Shown here: positions 28,227-36,761 of the stretch, in pieces
How the letters are laid out: every line of letters starts with the position of its first letter
Numbering within the stretch: position 1 is the stretch's first letter
Assembly: GCA_943331005.2 (NCBI GenBank)
Contig: CALQJX020000019.1
Location: 17,092 to 81,091 of the forward strand
Source of the DNA: Bordetella parapertussis
GTDB taxonomy: Bacteria; Bacteroidota; Bacteroidia; Chitinophagales; Chitinophagaceae
Length of the DNA: 64,000 nucleotides
Direction: 5' to 3'
Notes under the pieces: model-generated
Seen by the model: the letters and a program-made list of their open reading frames with translations, nothing else
What the model was told of the DNA's origin: nothing
Database searches by the model: none
Position numbers and translations under genes: made by a program

Positions 28227-29330
28227 ATGAAGATTCATAAGGTACTAACCATTGGTTTATCGATAGTTTGTTGCAATTCAGCTATGGCACAGCCGGCAAC
28301 TTCCCCCGCTACCGGGTCTGAAAAAGATACTAAACTGGAATATAAAGACGAGAAGCATTTCAAAAATATGCGCCAGCTCACTTTCGGTGGCGATAATGCC
28401 GAAGCTTATTTCGGTTTCGATAATGAGCATGTTACCTTTCAGCGCACCAATAATAAGGAAGGCGTGGAATGCGACCAGATATTTTATGGAAGTATACCAA
28501 AGTCAGGCAAAGGAAAATTCAACTATAAGCTGGTAAGTACCGGCAAGGGTAGAACAACCTGTGCCTACCTCATGCCCGACAAAAAGCATTTCCTTTATGC
28601 ATCTACCCACCTCGTAGCAGATACATGTCCACCGGTGCCGGATAGGAACAAGATCAAGAAATATGTATGGCCGATCTATGAAGGTTACGACATATTCGTA
28701 GCAGATTTCAAAGGAAAGATCACCAAGCAGCTTACCAATTCTCCGGGTTATGATGCTGAAGGTACTATTTCACCCGATGGAAAGAAGATCATATTCACCA
28801 GCATGCGCAATGGCGATATGGATCTCTACACTATGAACATAGATGGTACAGATGTAAAACAGATCACCAGCACTCTGGGTTATGATGGTGGTGCCTGCTT
28901 TTCGCCAGATGGTAAGATGATCACGTGGCGAGCATCTCGCCCAAAAACTGAAGAAGAAGCCAAAGAATACAAAGACCTGCTGGCGCAGGGATTGGTTATG
29001 CCTACCCGAATGGAGCTTTTTGTAGCCAATGCCGATGGCAGTAACGCCCGTCAGGTTACCAACCTGGGCAGAGCCAACTGGGCCCCTGCCTTTATGCCAG
29101 ACAGTAAAAGGCTCATTTTTGCTTCCAATCACGAGCATGAGCGTGGCTACCCGTTCAACCTCTATATGGTTAATCTGGATGGTACTGGTCTCGAACGTCT
29201 TTCAAACGATAATAGTTTCGATGCCTTCCCGATGTTCAGCCCTGATGGAAAGAAACTAATCTTCAGTTCTAACCGCAACAACCATGGCAACAGAGATACA
29301 AATGTGTTCATCTGCGATTGGGTAGACTAG
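28227..29330 (+). CDS. Exported TolB-like beta-propeller (PD40 repeats)
   Basis: A signal peptide (MKIHKVLTIGLSIVCCNSAMAQ) is followed by WD40-like PD40 blades. At least four are plain: GYDAEGTISPDGKKIIFTS, GYDGGACFSPDGKMITW, APAFMPDSKRLIFASN and AFPMFSPDGKKLIFSSN, each after a segment like DGTDVKQIT or LYMVNLDGTGLERL. At 367 residues it has room for five or six blades. Such propellers act in the periplasm or at the outer membrane as binding scaffolds, or as parts of peptidase-like proteins; no peptidase domain is present here. The ending CDWVD is natural. Confidence 0.85.
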   Translation: MKIHKVLTIGLSIVCCNSAMAQPATSPATGSEKDTKLEYKDEKHFKNMRQLTFGGDNAEAYFGFDNEHVTFQRTNNKEGVECDQIFYGSIPKSGKGKFNYKLVSTGKGRTTCAYLMPDKKHFLYASTHLVADTCPPVPDRNKIKKYVWPIYEGYDIFVADFKGKITKQLTNSPGYDAEGTISPDGKKIIFTSMRNGDMDLYTMNIDGTDVKQITSTLGYDGGACFSPDGKMITWRASRPKTEEEAKEYKDLLAQGLVMPTRMELFVANADGSNARQVTNLGRANWAPAFMPDSKRLIFASNHEHERGYPFNLYMVNLDGTGLERLSNDNSFDAFPMFSPDGKKLIFSSNRNNHGNRDTNVFICDWVD

Positions 29331-29356
29331 TGAAACAATTAATGCAAAGAATTTGT

Positions 29357-29389
29357 GACTGTCTGTTGGGAAACTAACAGACAGTTTTT
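29357..29389 (+). terminator. Terminator of the propeller protein gene
   Basis: The stem ACTGTCTGTT / AACAGACAGT has an 8-nt loop and is followed by TTTTT. Confidence 0.9.
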
Positions 29390-29409
29390 ATTTGTAGAAT
29401 ACACTGACC

Positions 29410-30333
29410 TTATTTTTTAGACTTACCCGGCACCAAAACACGCAACATCTGCAGCACAACCGATAATAATATCAGGCTCATACCGGCAAGAAAACCACTG
29501 TTCAGCTTTGTTGTGCCATCCAGAAATATGATATCTCTGTTCTCGTTGTAAAACAGAAAAGCAAGTAATATACCATATACAGGCTCCAGGTTCACAGACA
29601 GTGTTGCTGTAAAAGATGTTAGCTTTTTCAGTGCATTAAGCGATAATGACTGTGCCCATACAGTGCAGCAAAGACTCAGAACTACCAACCATATCCAGTC
29701 ATTATGTATCCAGCTACCTGAGATGTTTGGTATGAAATTGGTGTCTGGTTTGTAGTAAAATACCAATGGCAGAAGCAGGGTTATAAAAATCCAACCGGTG
29801 GTCATTTCATAAAATACCATGGTACGGGCAGGGTATTTTGCTGCTATCTGCTTGTTGAATACTGTAAATACCGAACTGAGCAAAGCAGCTACTATACCCG
29901 ATAATATTCCCCAGCCATAGAACTGCTGGAAACGGTATATAAGATATACGCCCAGTATGGCCAACGATCCCAACAGCAGTTCCTTAAAGTCGTGTTTGCC
30001 CTTATTTATAATAGGATCTACAAGTGGGGTGAAAATACTTGCGGTAGAAAGGCAAACGAGTGCAATAGATACATTGGCCAGTTTTATAGAGCCGTAAAAA
30101 GCAACCCAGTGCAGCCCCATAAGCACACCAATAAGTGCCATCAGCAGCATATGTTTTCTGGGGATGGCTACCCATTGTTTTCTATAAAAAAGGATCACTG
30201 CCATGAATACAGCAGTAAGTAACATACGGTACCAGACCAGTACAGGTGCGTCCAGAGATATGGCTCTGCCTAGTACACCGGTAAAACCCCACAGCAATAC
30301 CGCCGCATGCATTTGTATCAATGCTTTTTTCAT
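29410..30333 (-). CDS. EamA/DMT-superfamily transporter
   Basis: A 307-residue protein with ten predicted transmembrane helices in two EamA halves. The first half carries LLWGFTGVLGRAISLDAPVLVWYRM and GLHWVAFYGSIKLANVSIAL; the second carries WGILSGIVAALLSSVFTVFNKQ and TATLSVNLEPVYGILLAFLFY. The latter matches the common EamA ending with a conserved Glu-Pro. Substrates of this family are metabolites such as amino acids; the one here is unknown. Its ATG overlaps the stop of the upstream kinase frame by 4 nt, although that frame looks extended by a frameshift; the older kinase stop would leave a 54-nt gap. Confidence 0.88.
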   Translation of the reverse strand: MKKALIQMHAAVLLWGFTGVLGRAISLDAPVLVWYRMLLTAVFMAVILFYRKQWVAIPRKHMLLMALIGVLMGLHWVAFYGSIKLANVSIALVCLSTASIFTPLVDPIINKGKHDFKELLLGSLAILGVYLIYRFQQFYGWGILSGIVAALLSSVFTVFNKQIAAKYPARTMVFYEMTTGWIFITLLLPLVFYYKPDTNFIPNISGSWIHNDWIWLVVLSLCCTVWAQSLSLNALKKLTSFTATLSVNLEPVYGILLAFLFYNENRDIIFLDGTTKLNSGFLAGMSLILLSVVLQMLRVLVPGKSKK

Positions 30334-31697
30334 GACGGGGGCAAATGTAGGCAGTTATTCGGGGAAAACATTACAGGCAGCAACAGGTCATGCAAGAGGT
30401 AAAGAGAAATAGAAGGTACTGCTTTGCCTGGTATACTTTCGAACCAGATGCGGCCATGCTGCGCCTCAATAAATTCCTTGCACATCAGCAAGCCAAGCCC
30501 TATTCCTTTTTCGTTATTTGTGCCAAATGTAGATTGTGTTTTAAGGGTAAAAAGCTCTTTCTTCTTTTCTTCGGTCATACCTATACCATTATCCCTGATA
30601 CTTAAAACCGCTTCTTTTCCCTGTATTTGTCCTTTTATAAAGATCTTGCCACCGTTTGGTGTGAATTTTATAGCATTGTTGAAAAGGTTTCGTACTATAA
30701 TTTTCAGCATATCCTCATCGCATACCACAAAAATATCTTTATCTACTTCTATACTGATTATAATTTCTTTCCTGTCGGCGATAAGTGATTTACGTTCAGA
30801 TACGTTTTCAAGAAAAGTATACAGATCAAGGTTTACAGGATTTATCTGTATGCCCTGTATCTGTGATTTCGACCATGCAAGCAGATTACCCAACAGATCT
30901 GATGTGTATTTTGTCTGTTCCAACATATGCCCCTGTATCTCTTTCTTATCTTCTTCAGACAGGTCAAACTCAGAAAGCATGGTAAGATACTCCCTTATAG
31001 ATTCCAGTGGTGCTTTCAGGTCGTGAGAAACTATTGAGAAGATCTTATTTTTTTCATTGTTTACCCTTTCCAGTTCTTTATTCTTTTGAGAAATTGCCAA
31101 GGCTCTTTCATCGGCAAGAATGCGCTTTTGATCGTAATAGTTGCGCATATAATTTGTTACGGCATATATGAATACCAAAGACATTATGGCAGTAGTGGCC
31201 ATGTCCATAAAACGAGCGGCCTTGCTGGGGTATGCGTTGGGGATAGAATTTGGGAAGTAGTATTCGAATGTAAGTAAGGAAACAACTAAAGCCAGATGTA
31301 TGAAAATGAAAACAAGATGGTACGGTGGCTTGGTGAGCAGCGCTATAAACATAAGCGTAATGCTGAAAAGACATAGGGTTGGGCCGTTTATGCCTTCATT
31401 ATAAAAGTAATTCAGCGCCAGAGCTACATAACAACAAACAATAAATATTAATACAGAAATTTTATACTTTCTTTCGAATCTGGAGAAATAGTACATAACT
31501 CCGAGAATTGCCATGATTACAGATATAACTACAGACATAAAAGACTGCACTATATACAAATCGAAAACAAGACTGAAGATCAGTAGTGAGAATGCTATAA
31601 AACAGACATAATTGAATGCCCTGTGTTCCATTGTAAACTCTTCAGGGTCGCCGACGAGTTTATTCCAGAAAGATTTTTTAAGGGCTATAATATTCAT
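30330..31697 (-). CDS. Membrane sensor histidine kinase with apparent 3' frameshift
   Basis: 455 residues as read. Six hydrophobic helices occupy residues about 25-190, then HisKA with the phospho-acceptor in FSIVSHDLKAPLESI at about 222, and HATPase_c with N box RNLFNNAIKFTPNGG, G1 SIRDNGIGM and G2 KGIGLGLLMCKEF. After IWFESIPGK the reading changes to AVPSISLYLL, which is not a normal kinase end. In another frame the same bases give STFYFSLPLA and a stop at 30388-30390, the expected ending. One base appears lost near 30421-30425 (AAAGCAGT where AAAGGCAGT is expected on the minus strand). It may be a sequencing error or a real change; the catalytic boxes are intact. Confidence 0.88.
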   Translation of the reverse strand: MNIIALKKSFWNKLVGDPEEFTMEHRAFNYVCFIAFSLLIFSLVFDLYIVQSFMSVVISVIMAILGVMYYFSRFERKYKISVLIFIVCCYVALALNYFYNEGINGPTLCLFSITLMFIALLTKPPYHLVFIFIHLALVVSLLTFEYYFPNSIPNAYPSKAARFMDMATTAIMSLVFIYAVTNYMRNYYDQKRILADERALAISQKNKELERVNNEKNKIFSIVSHDLKAPLESIREYLTMLSEFDLSEEDKKEIQGHMLEQTKYTSDLLGNLLAWSKSQIQGIQINPVNLDLYTFLENVSERKSLIADRKEIIISIEVDKDIFVVCDEDMLKIIVRNLFNNAIKFTPNGGKIFIKGQIQGKEAVLSIRDNGIGMTEEKKKELFTLKTQSTFGTNNEKGIGLGLLMCKEFIEAQHGRIWFESIPGKAVPSISLYLLHDLLLPVMFSPNNCLHLPPS

Positions 31698-31902
31698 GTG
31701 TTGTTTTTAGCATATGCTGACCAGGCAAGCTAGGGTAAAAAACAAAACTCGATTACAGGCGTAAATAATTTATGTAAAGTTAATGTATTGAAAACAGACA
31801 TACAAATGCTATTAAAATTAACGTTTTGTTATTTGTCAAAACTCATCAATACAGATAATTTATAGGTTACTGATTTGTACTGAAATAACGAGTGCAATCA
31901 AC

Positions 31903-31910
31903 TATTTTTG
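31903..31910 (+). promoter_or_regulatory. -7 element directly before anmK
   Basis: TATTTTTG matches TAnnTTTG and ends 4 nt before the ATG. The 205 nt between the histidine kinase start and this element hold no gene. Confidence 0.6.
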
Positions 31911-31914
31911 TGGT

Positions 31915-33000
31915 ATGGTTTATAAGGTGATCGGCTTGATGTCGGGTAGCTCTCTCGATGGATTAGATATTGCTCATGTGCAACTGGAAGAGGTTAGGGG
32001 GCAATGGAGTTTTAGTATTTTACATGCAGACTGCATAGCATATAACGAACAACTCACCAATCAACTCAAGAATGCTGCCAACATGAGTGTGGCAGACTTT
32101 TTGAAGTTAGATACATCATATGGTCATTATCTTGGCACACAGGTAAAAGCATTTATAGATAATTTCGACCTCGAACATCAGGTACATTTTATAGTTTCTC
32201 ATGGTCATACCGTTTTTCATGACCCGCAAAGCCATACCACCTACCAGATAGGAAAGGGCGCTAATATTGCAGCAGTTACTGAATTACCTGTTATCAACGA
32301 TCTCAGAGCTATTGATGTGGCTCTTGGAGGTCAGGGAGCACCTATAGTCCCTATAGGTGATAAGTTGCTTTTTGGTGAATATGATTTTTTATTAAATATA
32401 GGTGGCATTGCTAACATTACCTTCCAGAATACCGCCACCGGTTCTTTGGCATTTGATGTTTGTCCTGCAAATCAGGTACTGAATTCATTGGCATTAAGAG
32501 CTGGTAAAAATATGGACGAGGGTGGAGCAATGGCTGCCGCAGGTTCTGTAATACCAGCATTATTACAGTTGCAGAATGACAATGTTTACTACAGTCAGCA
32601 AGCACCAAAATCGCTGAGCAATGAGGCTGCAATGCATATAGCAACAGCCCTTATTAATAGTAATGATCATTCTACCAATGATCTGTTACATACCGCTTGT
32701 GTTCATATTGCTACTATGGTGGCCAATGCAGTGAAGCAATATGGTGCTGATAAAGAAAACATGACCATGCTGGTTACCGGTGGAGGTGCCTTTAATACTT
32801 TCCTTGTGCACATGTTGCAGCAACAGCTCAATTCAATGCAAGTCAATGTTGTGGTGCCGGATGCGGATGTTGTTCATTACAAAGAAGCGGTTATAATGGC
32901 GCTTATTGGTGTACTGAGATGGAGGGAAGATGTAAATGTGCTGAGTAGTGTAACCGATGCCAGTAAGGATAGTGTAGGTGGTTGTTTGTGGTTTTCATAA
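31915..33000 (+). CDS. anmK: Anhydro-N-acetylmuramic acid kinase
   Basis: AnmK phosphorylates and opens 1,6-anhydro-MurNAc to MurNAc-6-phosphate in peptidoglycan recycling. The ATPase fold shows phosphate-1 VIGLMSGSSLDGLDIA at residues 5-20, SHGHTVFHDP, the catalytic-region DLRAIDVALGGQGAPIVPIGD, NIGGIANITF, FDVCPANQVLN and the adenosine motif MLVTGGGAFN. It has 361 residues, a usual length. The start is ATG 31915. The next gene's -33 and -7 elements overlap its end. Confidence 0.95.
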   Translation: MVYKVIGLMSGSSLDGLDIAHVQLEEVRGQWSFSILHADCIAYNEQLTNQLKNAANMSVADFLKLDTSYGHYLGTQVKAFIDNFDLEHQVHFIVSHGHTVFHDPQSHTTYQIGKGANIAAVTELPVINDLRAIDVALGGQGAPIVPIGDKLLFGEYDFLLNIGGIANITFQNTATGSLAFDVCPANQVLNSLALRAGKNMDEGGAMAAAGSVIPALLQLQNDNVYYSQQAPKSLSNEAAMHIATALINSNDHSTNDLLHTACVHIATMVANAVKQYGADKENMTMLVTGGGAFNTFLVHMLQQQLNSMQVNVVVPDADVVHYKEAVIMALIGVLRWREDVNVLSSVTDASKDSVGGCLWFS

Positions 33001-33010
33001 CAGGATACTG

Positions 33011-33018
33011 TATATTTG
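33011..33018 (+). promoter_or_regulatory. -7 element for the 33.0 kb small membrane protein gene
   Basis: TATATTTG has TTTG at 32985-32988 with a 22-nt spacer. It lies 16 nt before the ATG at 33035. Confidence 0.6.
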
Positions 33019-33034
33019 ATAGGTATCATACAAT

Positions 33035-33433
33035 ATGAAACAACTTATAATTTTACTAATTATCAATTTGTTGTTCGCGCCACAGCCTGCACATGCAGGT
33101 TTTATCATGAAGCACAATGCGGTAGTTATCAACAATACTGTCTCTGCATTGGAAACCAGGAGCATAGTGCCTGAGCAAAAAAACAGCACTGAGCACTTTC
33201 CTGCAAAAAACTATAGTTGTTTCAACAGAGTAAGCTGGGTAGGGTATGCGGCACTAATATCGGCAGTAGTTGGTCTGTTTGTGCCTGCGTTCAGTATCAT
33301 CACCATACTATTCGGCATATTGGGTATGACCCGTGGCTGCAGGGCCGACAGGTTGGCTACATTGGCTATGATAGTGGGAATAGGGGAACTGGTGCTGTTC
33401 TTACTTACCAATTCTGCTGTACTGGTTCTCTGA
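33035..33433 (+). CDS. Small membrane protein, DUF4190-like C-terminus
   Basis: 132 residues. There is a signal-anchor or cleavable leader (KQLIILLIINLLFAPQPAHAG), a polar middle of about 45 residues, then two hydrophobic helices at about 70-92 and 103-128. Between them sits FGILGMTRGCRADRLATLAMIVGIGELV, with small residues and a basic turn similar to DUF4190-type proteins. No function is known. Its 3' end lies 12 nt from the convergent gene at 33446 and no clear terminator separates them. Confidence 0.65.
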   Translation: MKQLIILLIINLLFAPQPAHAGFIMKHNAVVINNTVSALETRSIVPEQKNSTEHFPAKNYSCFNRVSWVGYAALISAVVGLFVPAFSIITILFGILGMTRGCRADRLATLAMIVGIGELVLFLLTNSAVLVL

Positions 33434-33445
33434 TCAATTCAGGGT

Positions 33446-34345
33446 TCAGACTTTCTCTTTGTATCTGTAGCGAACAATTTTGCTGTTTTTTGAGGTAGCT
33501 ATAGAAATAGCACAGTTTACATTATTTGTAAAGGTGTATTCATAATCCTTACACTCTGCATCATTCAGCTTTAGTATGTTACGTTGAATGACTCTTTTTA
33601 TATATGTATTTCTTGTAGCCGGATTTACCTTCTCCACTGTCCCAACCGGCATAATAGCAAAACACTTCAGCGGCACATTACCTGCCGGTTCCGGAAACTT
33701 CTTGGTCACCTTGAATTCAGGAAAGTACACAGATCGTTCTTTTACTTTGCCATTATCGCCATAAGTAAATGTTTCTACATGAATGATGTCCTTGTTGTTA
33801 TCATTCATTCGCACCTCTTTATACATTACGTTCTTACTGTCATAATACATTTTAGTGAAGAACTCTATCTTGTTATTGTAAAAGGAGCTTTCTGTTACTA
33901 CTGTTTCTCCTGTTTTCTTATCTATAGCATAGTCATATTGTTTGCGATAATTGCTGCCATTAACCCGATTGTCCCGGTAATGCATGGTCTTGCGGTTCTT
34001 ATCATCGTATCGCCATTCATTCACTTCCTGCAATGCTTCGTGTTTATACTCTTCTGTTTTAACCAATTGTTTCTTGGGACTAAAGTAGTTGACAGATTTA
34101 TAGAAAGCATTCTCCCTGTGTCTGAAAGTCTCAGTCATTGTAACCATACTATCGGTGGTTACAAAGGTCTTGGCGCTATCTATCGGATTGATTCGGGCAC
34201 TGTCTGTATGAGTATAATTATAGCTATATTCATGAATGATCATGACTGTATTATACGTCTTGAAACCTGCTTTGAAGGTATTTTGAGCCAATGCTCCTGA
34301 AGCTATTGAAGTAGCAAATATTAATAACAGTGATCTGATCTTCAT
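33446..34345 (-). CDS. Exported protein of unknown function
   Basis: 299 residues with a signal peptide (MKIRSLLLIFATSIASGALAQ). The mature part is polar, rich in Lys, Tyr and Asn, with repeated beta-strand-like lines such as EEYKHEALQEVNEWRYDDKN, KQYDYAIDKKTGETVV and VETFTYGDNGKVKERSVYF. These resemble the short YD/antisense-repeat texture of MORN-like or RHS-like exported proteins, but no defined domain can be assigned. It ends close to the convergent small membrane protein gene. Confidence 0.65.
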   Translation of the reverse strand: MKIRSLLLIFATSIASGALAQNTFKAGFKTYNTVMIIHEYSYNYTHTDSARINPIDSAKTFVTTDSMVTMTETFRHRENAFYKSVNYFSPKKQLVKTEEYKHEALQEVNEWRYDDKNRKTMHYRDNRVNGSNYRKQYDYAIDKKTGETVVTESSFYNNKIEFFTKMYYDSKNVMYKEVRMNDNNKDIIHVETFTYGDNGKVKERSVYFPEFKVTKKFPEPAGNVPLKCFAIMPVGTVEKVNPATRNTYIKRVIQRNILKLNDAECKDYEYTFTNNVNCAISIATSKNSKIVRYRYKEKV

Positions 34346-34537
34346 TTACGGTATTGATCGGCTTTACAAAATATGTTACAAGGTAAATATGCCTTTCAGA
34401 TAATTACTGATTTTTTAATAACATGATGTGGATATAGTGCAGTAGATTTCTAAGTAATTGATAACCAACTACAGCCATGTTTATTATTGGCATATTGCAC
34501 TGTTGCTGTAATTTGCAGGTTCAGCAACAATAGACCC

Positions 34538-35077
34538 ATGAATCTGAATGAAAGAAAAGTAGTGTTGTATATAGCACAGAGCGCAGACGGATATATTGCA
34601 AGAGAAGATGGCAGCCTCGATTGGCTGAATGTAGTTGAGAAAGCTGGTGAAGATTATGGCTATGCTGACTTTGTGGAAACAGTAGATACTGTGATGATGG
34701 GCAGAAAGACCTATGATAAGGTTTTGAGTTTTGGTATCGATTTTCCGCACAAAGGGCGTAAATGTTATGTGTGGTCTGCAAGTAGAACCGGTAGCGACGA
34801 AAACGTAACTTACTTCAATAGCGACCTGAAAGAACTAATATTGAAATTGAAGAATGAACCCGGGAAGGACATTTTTATAGATGGAGGTGCCGCTCTGATA
34901 ACCGAATTAATGAAACTAGATCTGATAGATCGCTATATTCTTTCTGTAATTCCTGTCTTCATTGGTAGTGGTATCCGGTTATTCAAGGATTCAGGAAATG
35001 AGTTAGGATTAGAACTGGCAAGGTGTAGCAGTTTCCCATCCGGACTGGTGCAGTTGTGGTACAACAGAAAAAGGTGA
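34538..35077 (+). CDS. Dihydrofolate reductase-like (RibD C-terminal domain) protein
   Basis: 179 residues from ATG 34538 (MNLNERKVVLYIAQSADGYIA). Motifs of the RibD-C/YyaP family are present: SADGYIAREDGSLDWL, VMMGRKTYDKV, FIDGGAALITELMKLDLIDRYILSVIPVFIGSGIRLF. The family binds NADPH; substrates of stand-alone members are mostly unknown. An in-frame extension to 34487 is unlikely because it crosses a promoter-like TGTAATTTG and has no family match. A hypothetical protein gene and a membrane glycosyltransferase candidate follow on the same strand. Confidence 0.85.
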   Translation: MNLNERKVVLYIAQSADGYIAREDGSLDWLNVVEKAGEDYGYADFVETVDTVMMGRKTYDKVLSFGIDFPHKGRKCYVWSASRTGSDENVTYFNSDLKELILKLKNEPGKDIFIDGGAALITELMKLDLIDRYILSVIPVFIGSGIRLFKDSGNELGLELARCSSFPSGLVQLWYNRKR

Positions 35078-35088
35078 CCGATACTATT

Positions 35089-35096
35089 TATCTTTG
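35089..35096 (+). promoter_or_regulatory. -7 element before the 35.1 kb gene
   Basis: TATCTTTG matches TAnnTTTG and ends 3 nt before the ATG at 35100. Confidence 0.55.
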
Positions 35097-35099
35097 AGC

Positions 35100-35486
35100 A
35101 TGAAAAGTTGGGTATTACTGGCTATGGTTGCGGCAGCTATACTGACTGCTGCCTTACGCTATATAGACAAACCTGCACAGGAAGCTAACAATATAGAAAT
35201 AGAAGCATTACAGCACAGCCTATCGCCGCTTACTACAATTTTACCGGTAGGTACCAACATTGGTTGCGATCTGATAGGTGTAAAAACAGAGGTATTTCTA
35301 TGGACCCGATATATACTTGCACCAAGATATATACCATATAAGCCCAATGTACAACCTGATACCTGCATCGCAATATGTTCCTTTAATACAGCTGACAGCT
35401 TGCTACAACAGAAAATGGCAGGTAGAACCATTATCTGGTCCGCAAAAGACAATTCCTATCACTATTATCTCACCTGCAGCAAATAA
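35100..35486 (+). CDS. Membrane-anchored protein of unknown function
   Basis: 128 residues from ATG 35100 (MKSWVLLAMVAAAILTAALRYI). One N-terminal hydrophobic helix is followed by a soluble domain of about 100 residues with four Cys, including IGCDLIGV, DTCIAICSF and a C-terminal LTCSK. The length, the single anchor and the 5-nt gap to the next gene suggest an accessory subunit of the downstream membrane protein. I recognise no family. Confidence 0.65.
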   Translation: MKSWVLLAMVAAAILTAALRYIDKPAQEANNIEIEALQHSLSPLTTILPVGTNIGCDLIGVKTEVFLWTRYILAPRYIPYKPNVQPDTCIAICSFNTADSLLQQKMAGRTIIWSAKDNSYHYYLTCSK

Positions 35487-35491
35487 GAGTC

Positions 35492-36709
35492 ATGCAAAAA
35501 GGTAGTTTTCATATCATTACAGCAGGTCTGACGGCAGGTTTCATTAGTACACTCTATTTTCTGATGCTAATGGCAGGAGTTCCATTCTTGGTAATTGTAC
35601 CTGTTATCTTCAGTACACTATCTCTGGCAATCTGGTATTTGCTGAAATCAGAAAAAGATAAGGAAGATATTTTGCCTTTATTCCGCTTCAAACATCTGTT
35701 ACTGGGTGTCGGCCTCATATACATAGTGTTGCACGTTTATCCTTTAGCAGAGAAGTATGGTTCGTGGGATGCATGGTCCATATGGAACTACCATGCCCGT
35801 TTTCTGGCCCATCCCGAATACTGGCAGAAACTAACCTGGTACAGGATCTGTCATCCCGACTATCCTATGCTGATGCCGGGGTTTGCTGGCTTCTTTGCTA
35901 AACTTACATCTATCGCTAACATTGAATTGTTCTCATTTATTTTCAGTTTCGCCTTTACTTTATTCATACCAGTACTTATCTATCTGGAACTGGCACCTAA
36001 GAGTTTATTGGTAGGTGGTGCAGCATTCGTTATGTTGGCCGGCAATCATTCTTTTCTTTCCGAAGGTGTTTCTCAATATGCCGATACGCCACTGGCTTTC
36101 TTTTTCCTTTCATCCATGATCTCAGTAAAATATGTTTCAGCGCATTATAAATATGTGCTGCTTACGGCATGTAGTCTTGGCTGTTGTTTATGGACCAAGA
36201 ATGAGGGAGTGATCCTGGTGCCTATATTTGTTTTCTTTTATTACAGGGAGCTGTTTTTTAATGGTAACTGGAAATACTTCTTAGCTGGTATCAGTATTCC
36301 TTTGGCTGCATTGGTTTGGTACAAGACAGGTTATGCTCCTCCCAATGGTATGATAGCTGAACAATCAGGAAAGACCATTGCTCAATTATCAGAAACCATC
36401 AGATATGAGATGATCCTGGACTCATTTTTGAAGAATATTAAAGAACATTTTAGCTATATAAAGGTAATTGGCGCATTTTACCTGTTCTCCATTCTGTTTG
36501 TAAAAAAAGACGCCGACAAGCAATTCTTAATGTTGCTATGCTGCTTCGTGGCTTATTTTATGGTCTATGTAGTTTCTGTTGAAGACCTTAAATGGCATCT
36601 GTTTACCTCTCAAAACAGACTGATGCACCAGTTGATGCCTGCACTTTTGTATGTGATGTGCTGCAGAATTGTAGCTGTTTCGCCACGTCAGTCTGTTTAT
36701 ACCTTCTAA
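35492..36709 (+). CDS. Polytopic membrane protein, candidate GT-C-type glycosyltransferase
   Basis: 405 residues with about ten hydrophobic helices. A large outer loop after helix 3 reads EKYGSWDAWSIWNYHARFLA, then a loop with WYRICHPDYPMLMPG. An acidic residue in the first large loop with aromatic residues around it is typical of GT-C enzymes that use polyprenyl-phosphate sugars. A later stretch, ACSLGCCLWTKNEGVILVPI, also resembles the GT39/ArnT-like fold. It may add a sugar to a surface glycan or protein. It forms a pair with the anchored 128-residue protein upstream. Specificity is unknown. Confidence 0.65.
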   Translation: MQKGSFHIITAGLTAGFISTLYFLMLMAGVPFLVIVPVIFSTLSLAIWYLLKSEKDKEDILPLFRFKHLLLGVGLIYIVLHVYPLAEKYGSWDAWSIWNYHARFLAHPEYWQKLTWYRICHPDYPMLMPGFAGFFAKLTSIANIELFSFIFSFAFTLFIPVLIYLELAPKSLLVGGAAFVMLAGNHSFLSEGVSQYADTPLAFFFLSSMISVKYVSAHYKYVLLTACSLGCCLWTKNEGVILVPIFVFFYYRELFFNGNWKYFLAGISIPLAALVWYKTGYAPPNGMIAEQSGKTIAQLSETIRYEMILDSFLKNIKEHFSYIKVIGAFYLFSILFVKKDADKQFLMLLCCFVAYFMVYVVSVEDLKWHLFTSQNRLMHQLMPALLYVMCCRIVAVSPRQSVYTF

Positions 36710-36715
36710 ACGCTG

Positions 36716-36723
36716 TACATTTG
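36716..36723 (+). promoter_or_regulatory. -7 element for thiL
   Basis: TACATTTG matches TAnnTTTG, 38 nt before the thiL ATG. Confidence 0.55.
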
Positions 36724-36761
36724 CACAGCATAAAACAATGATTTTAATTCAATATATATAA

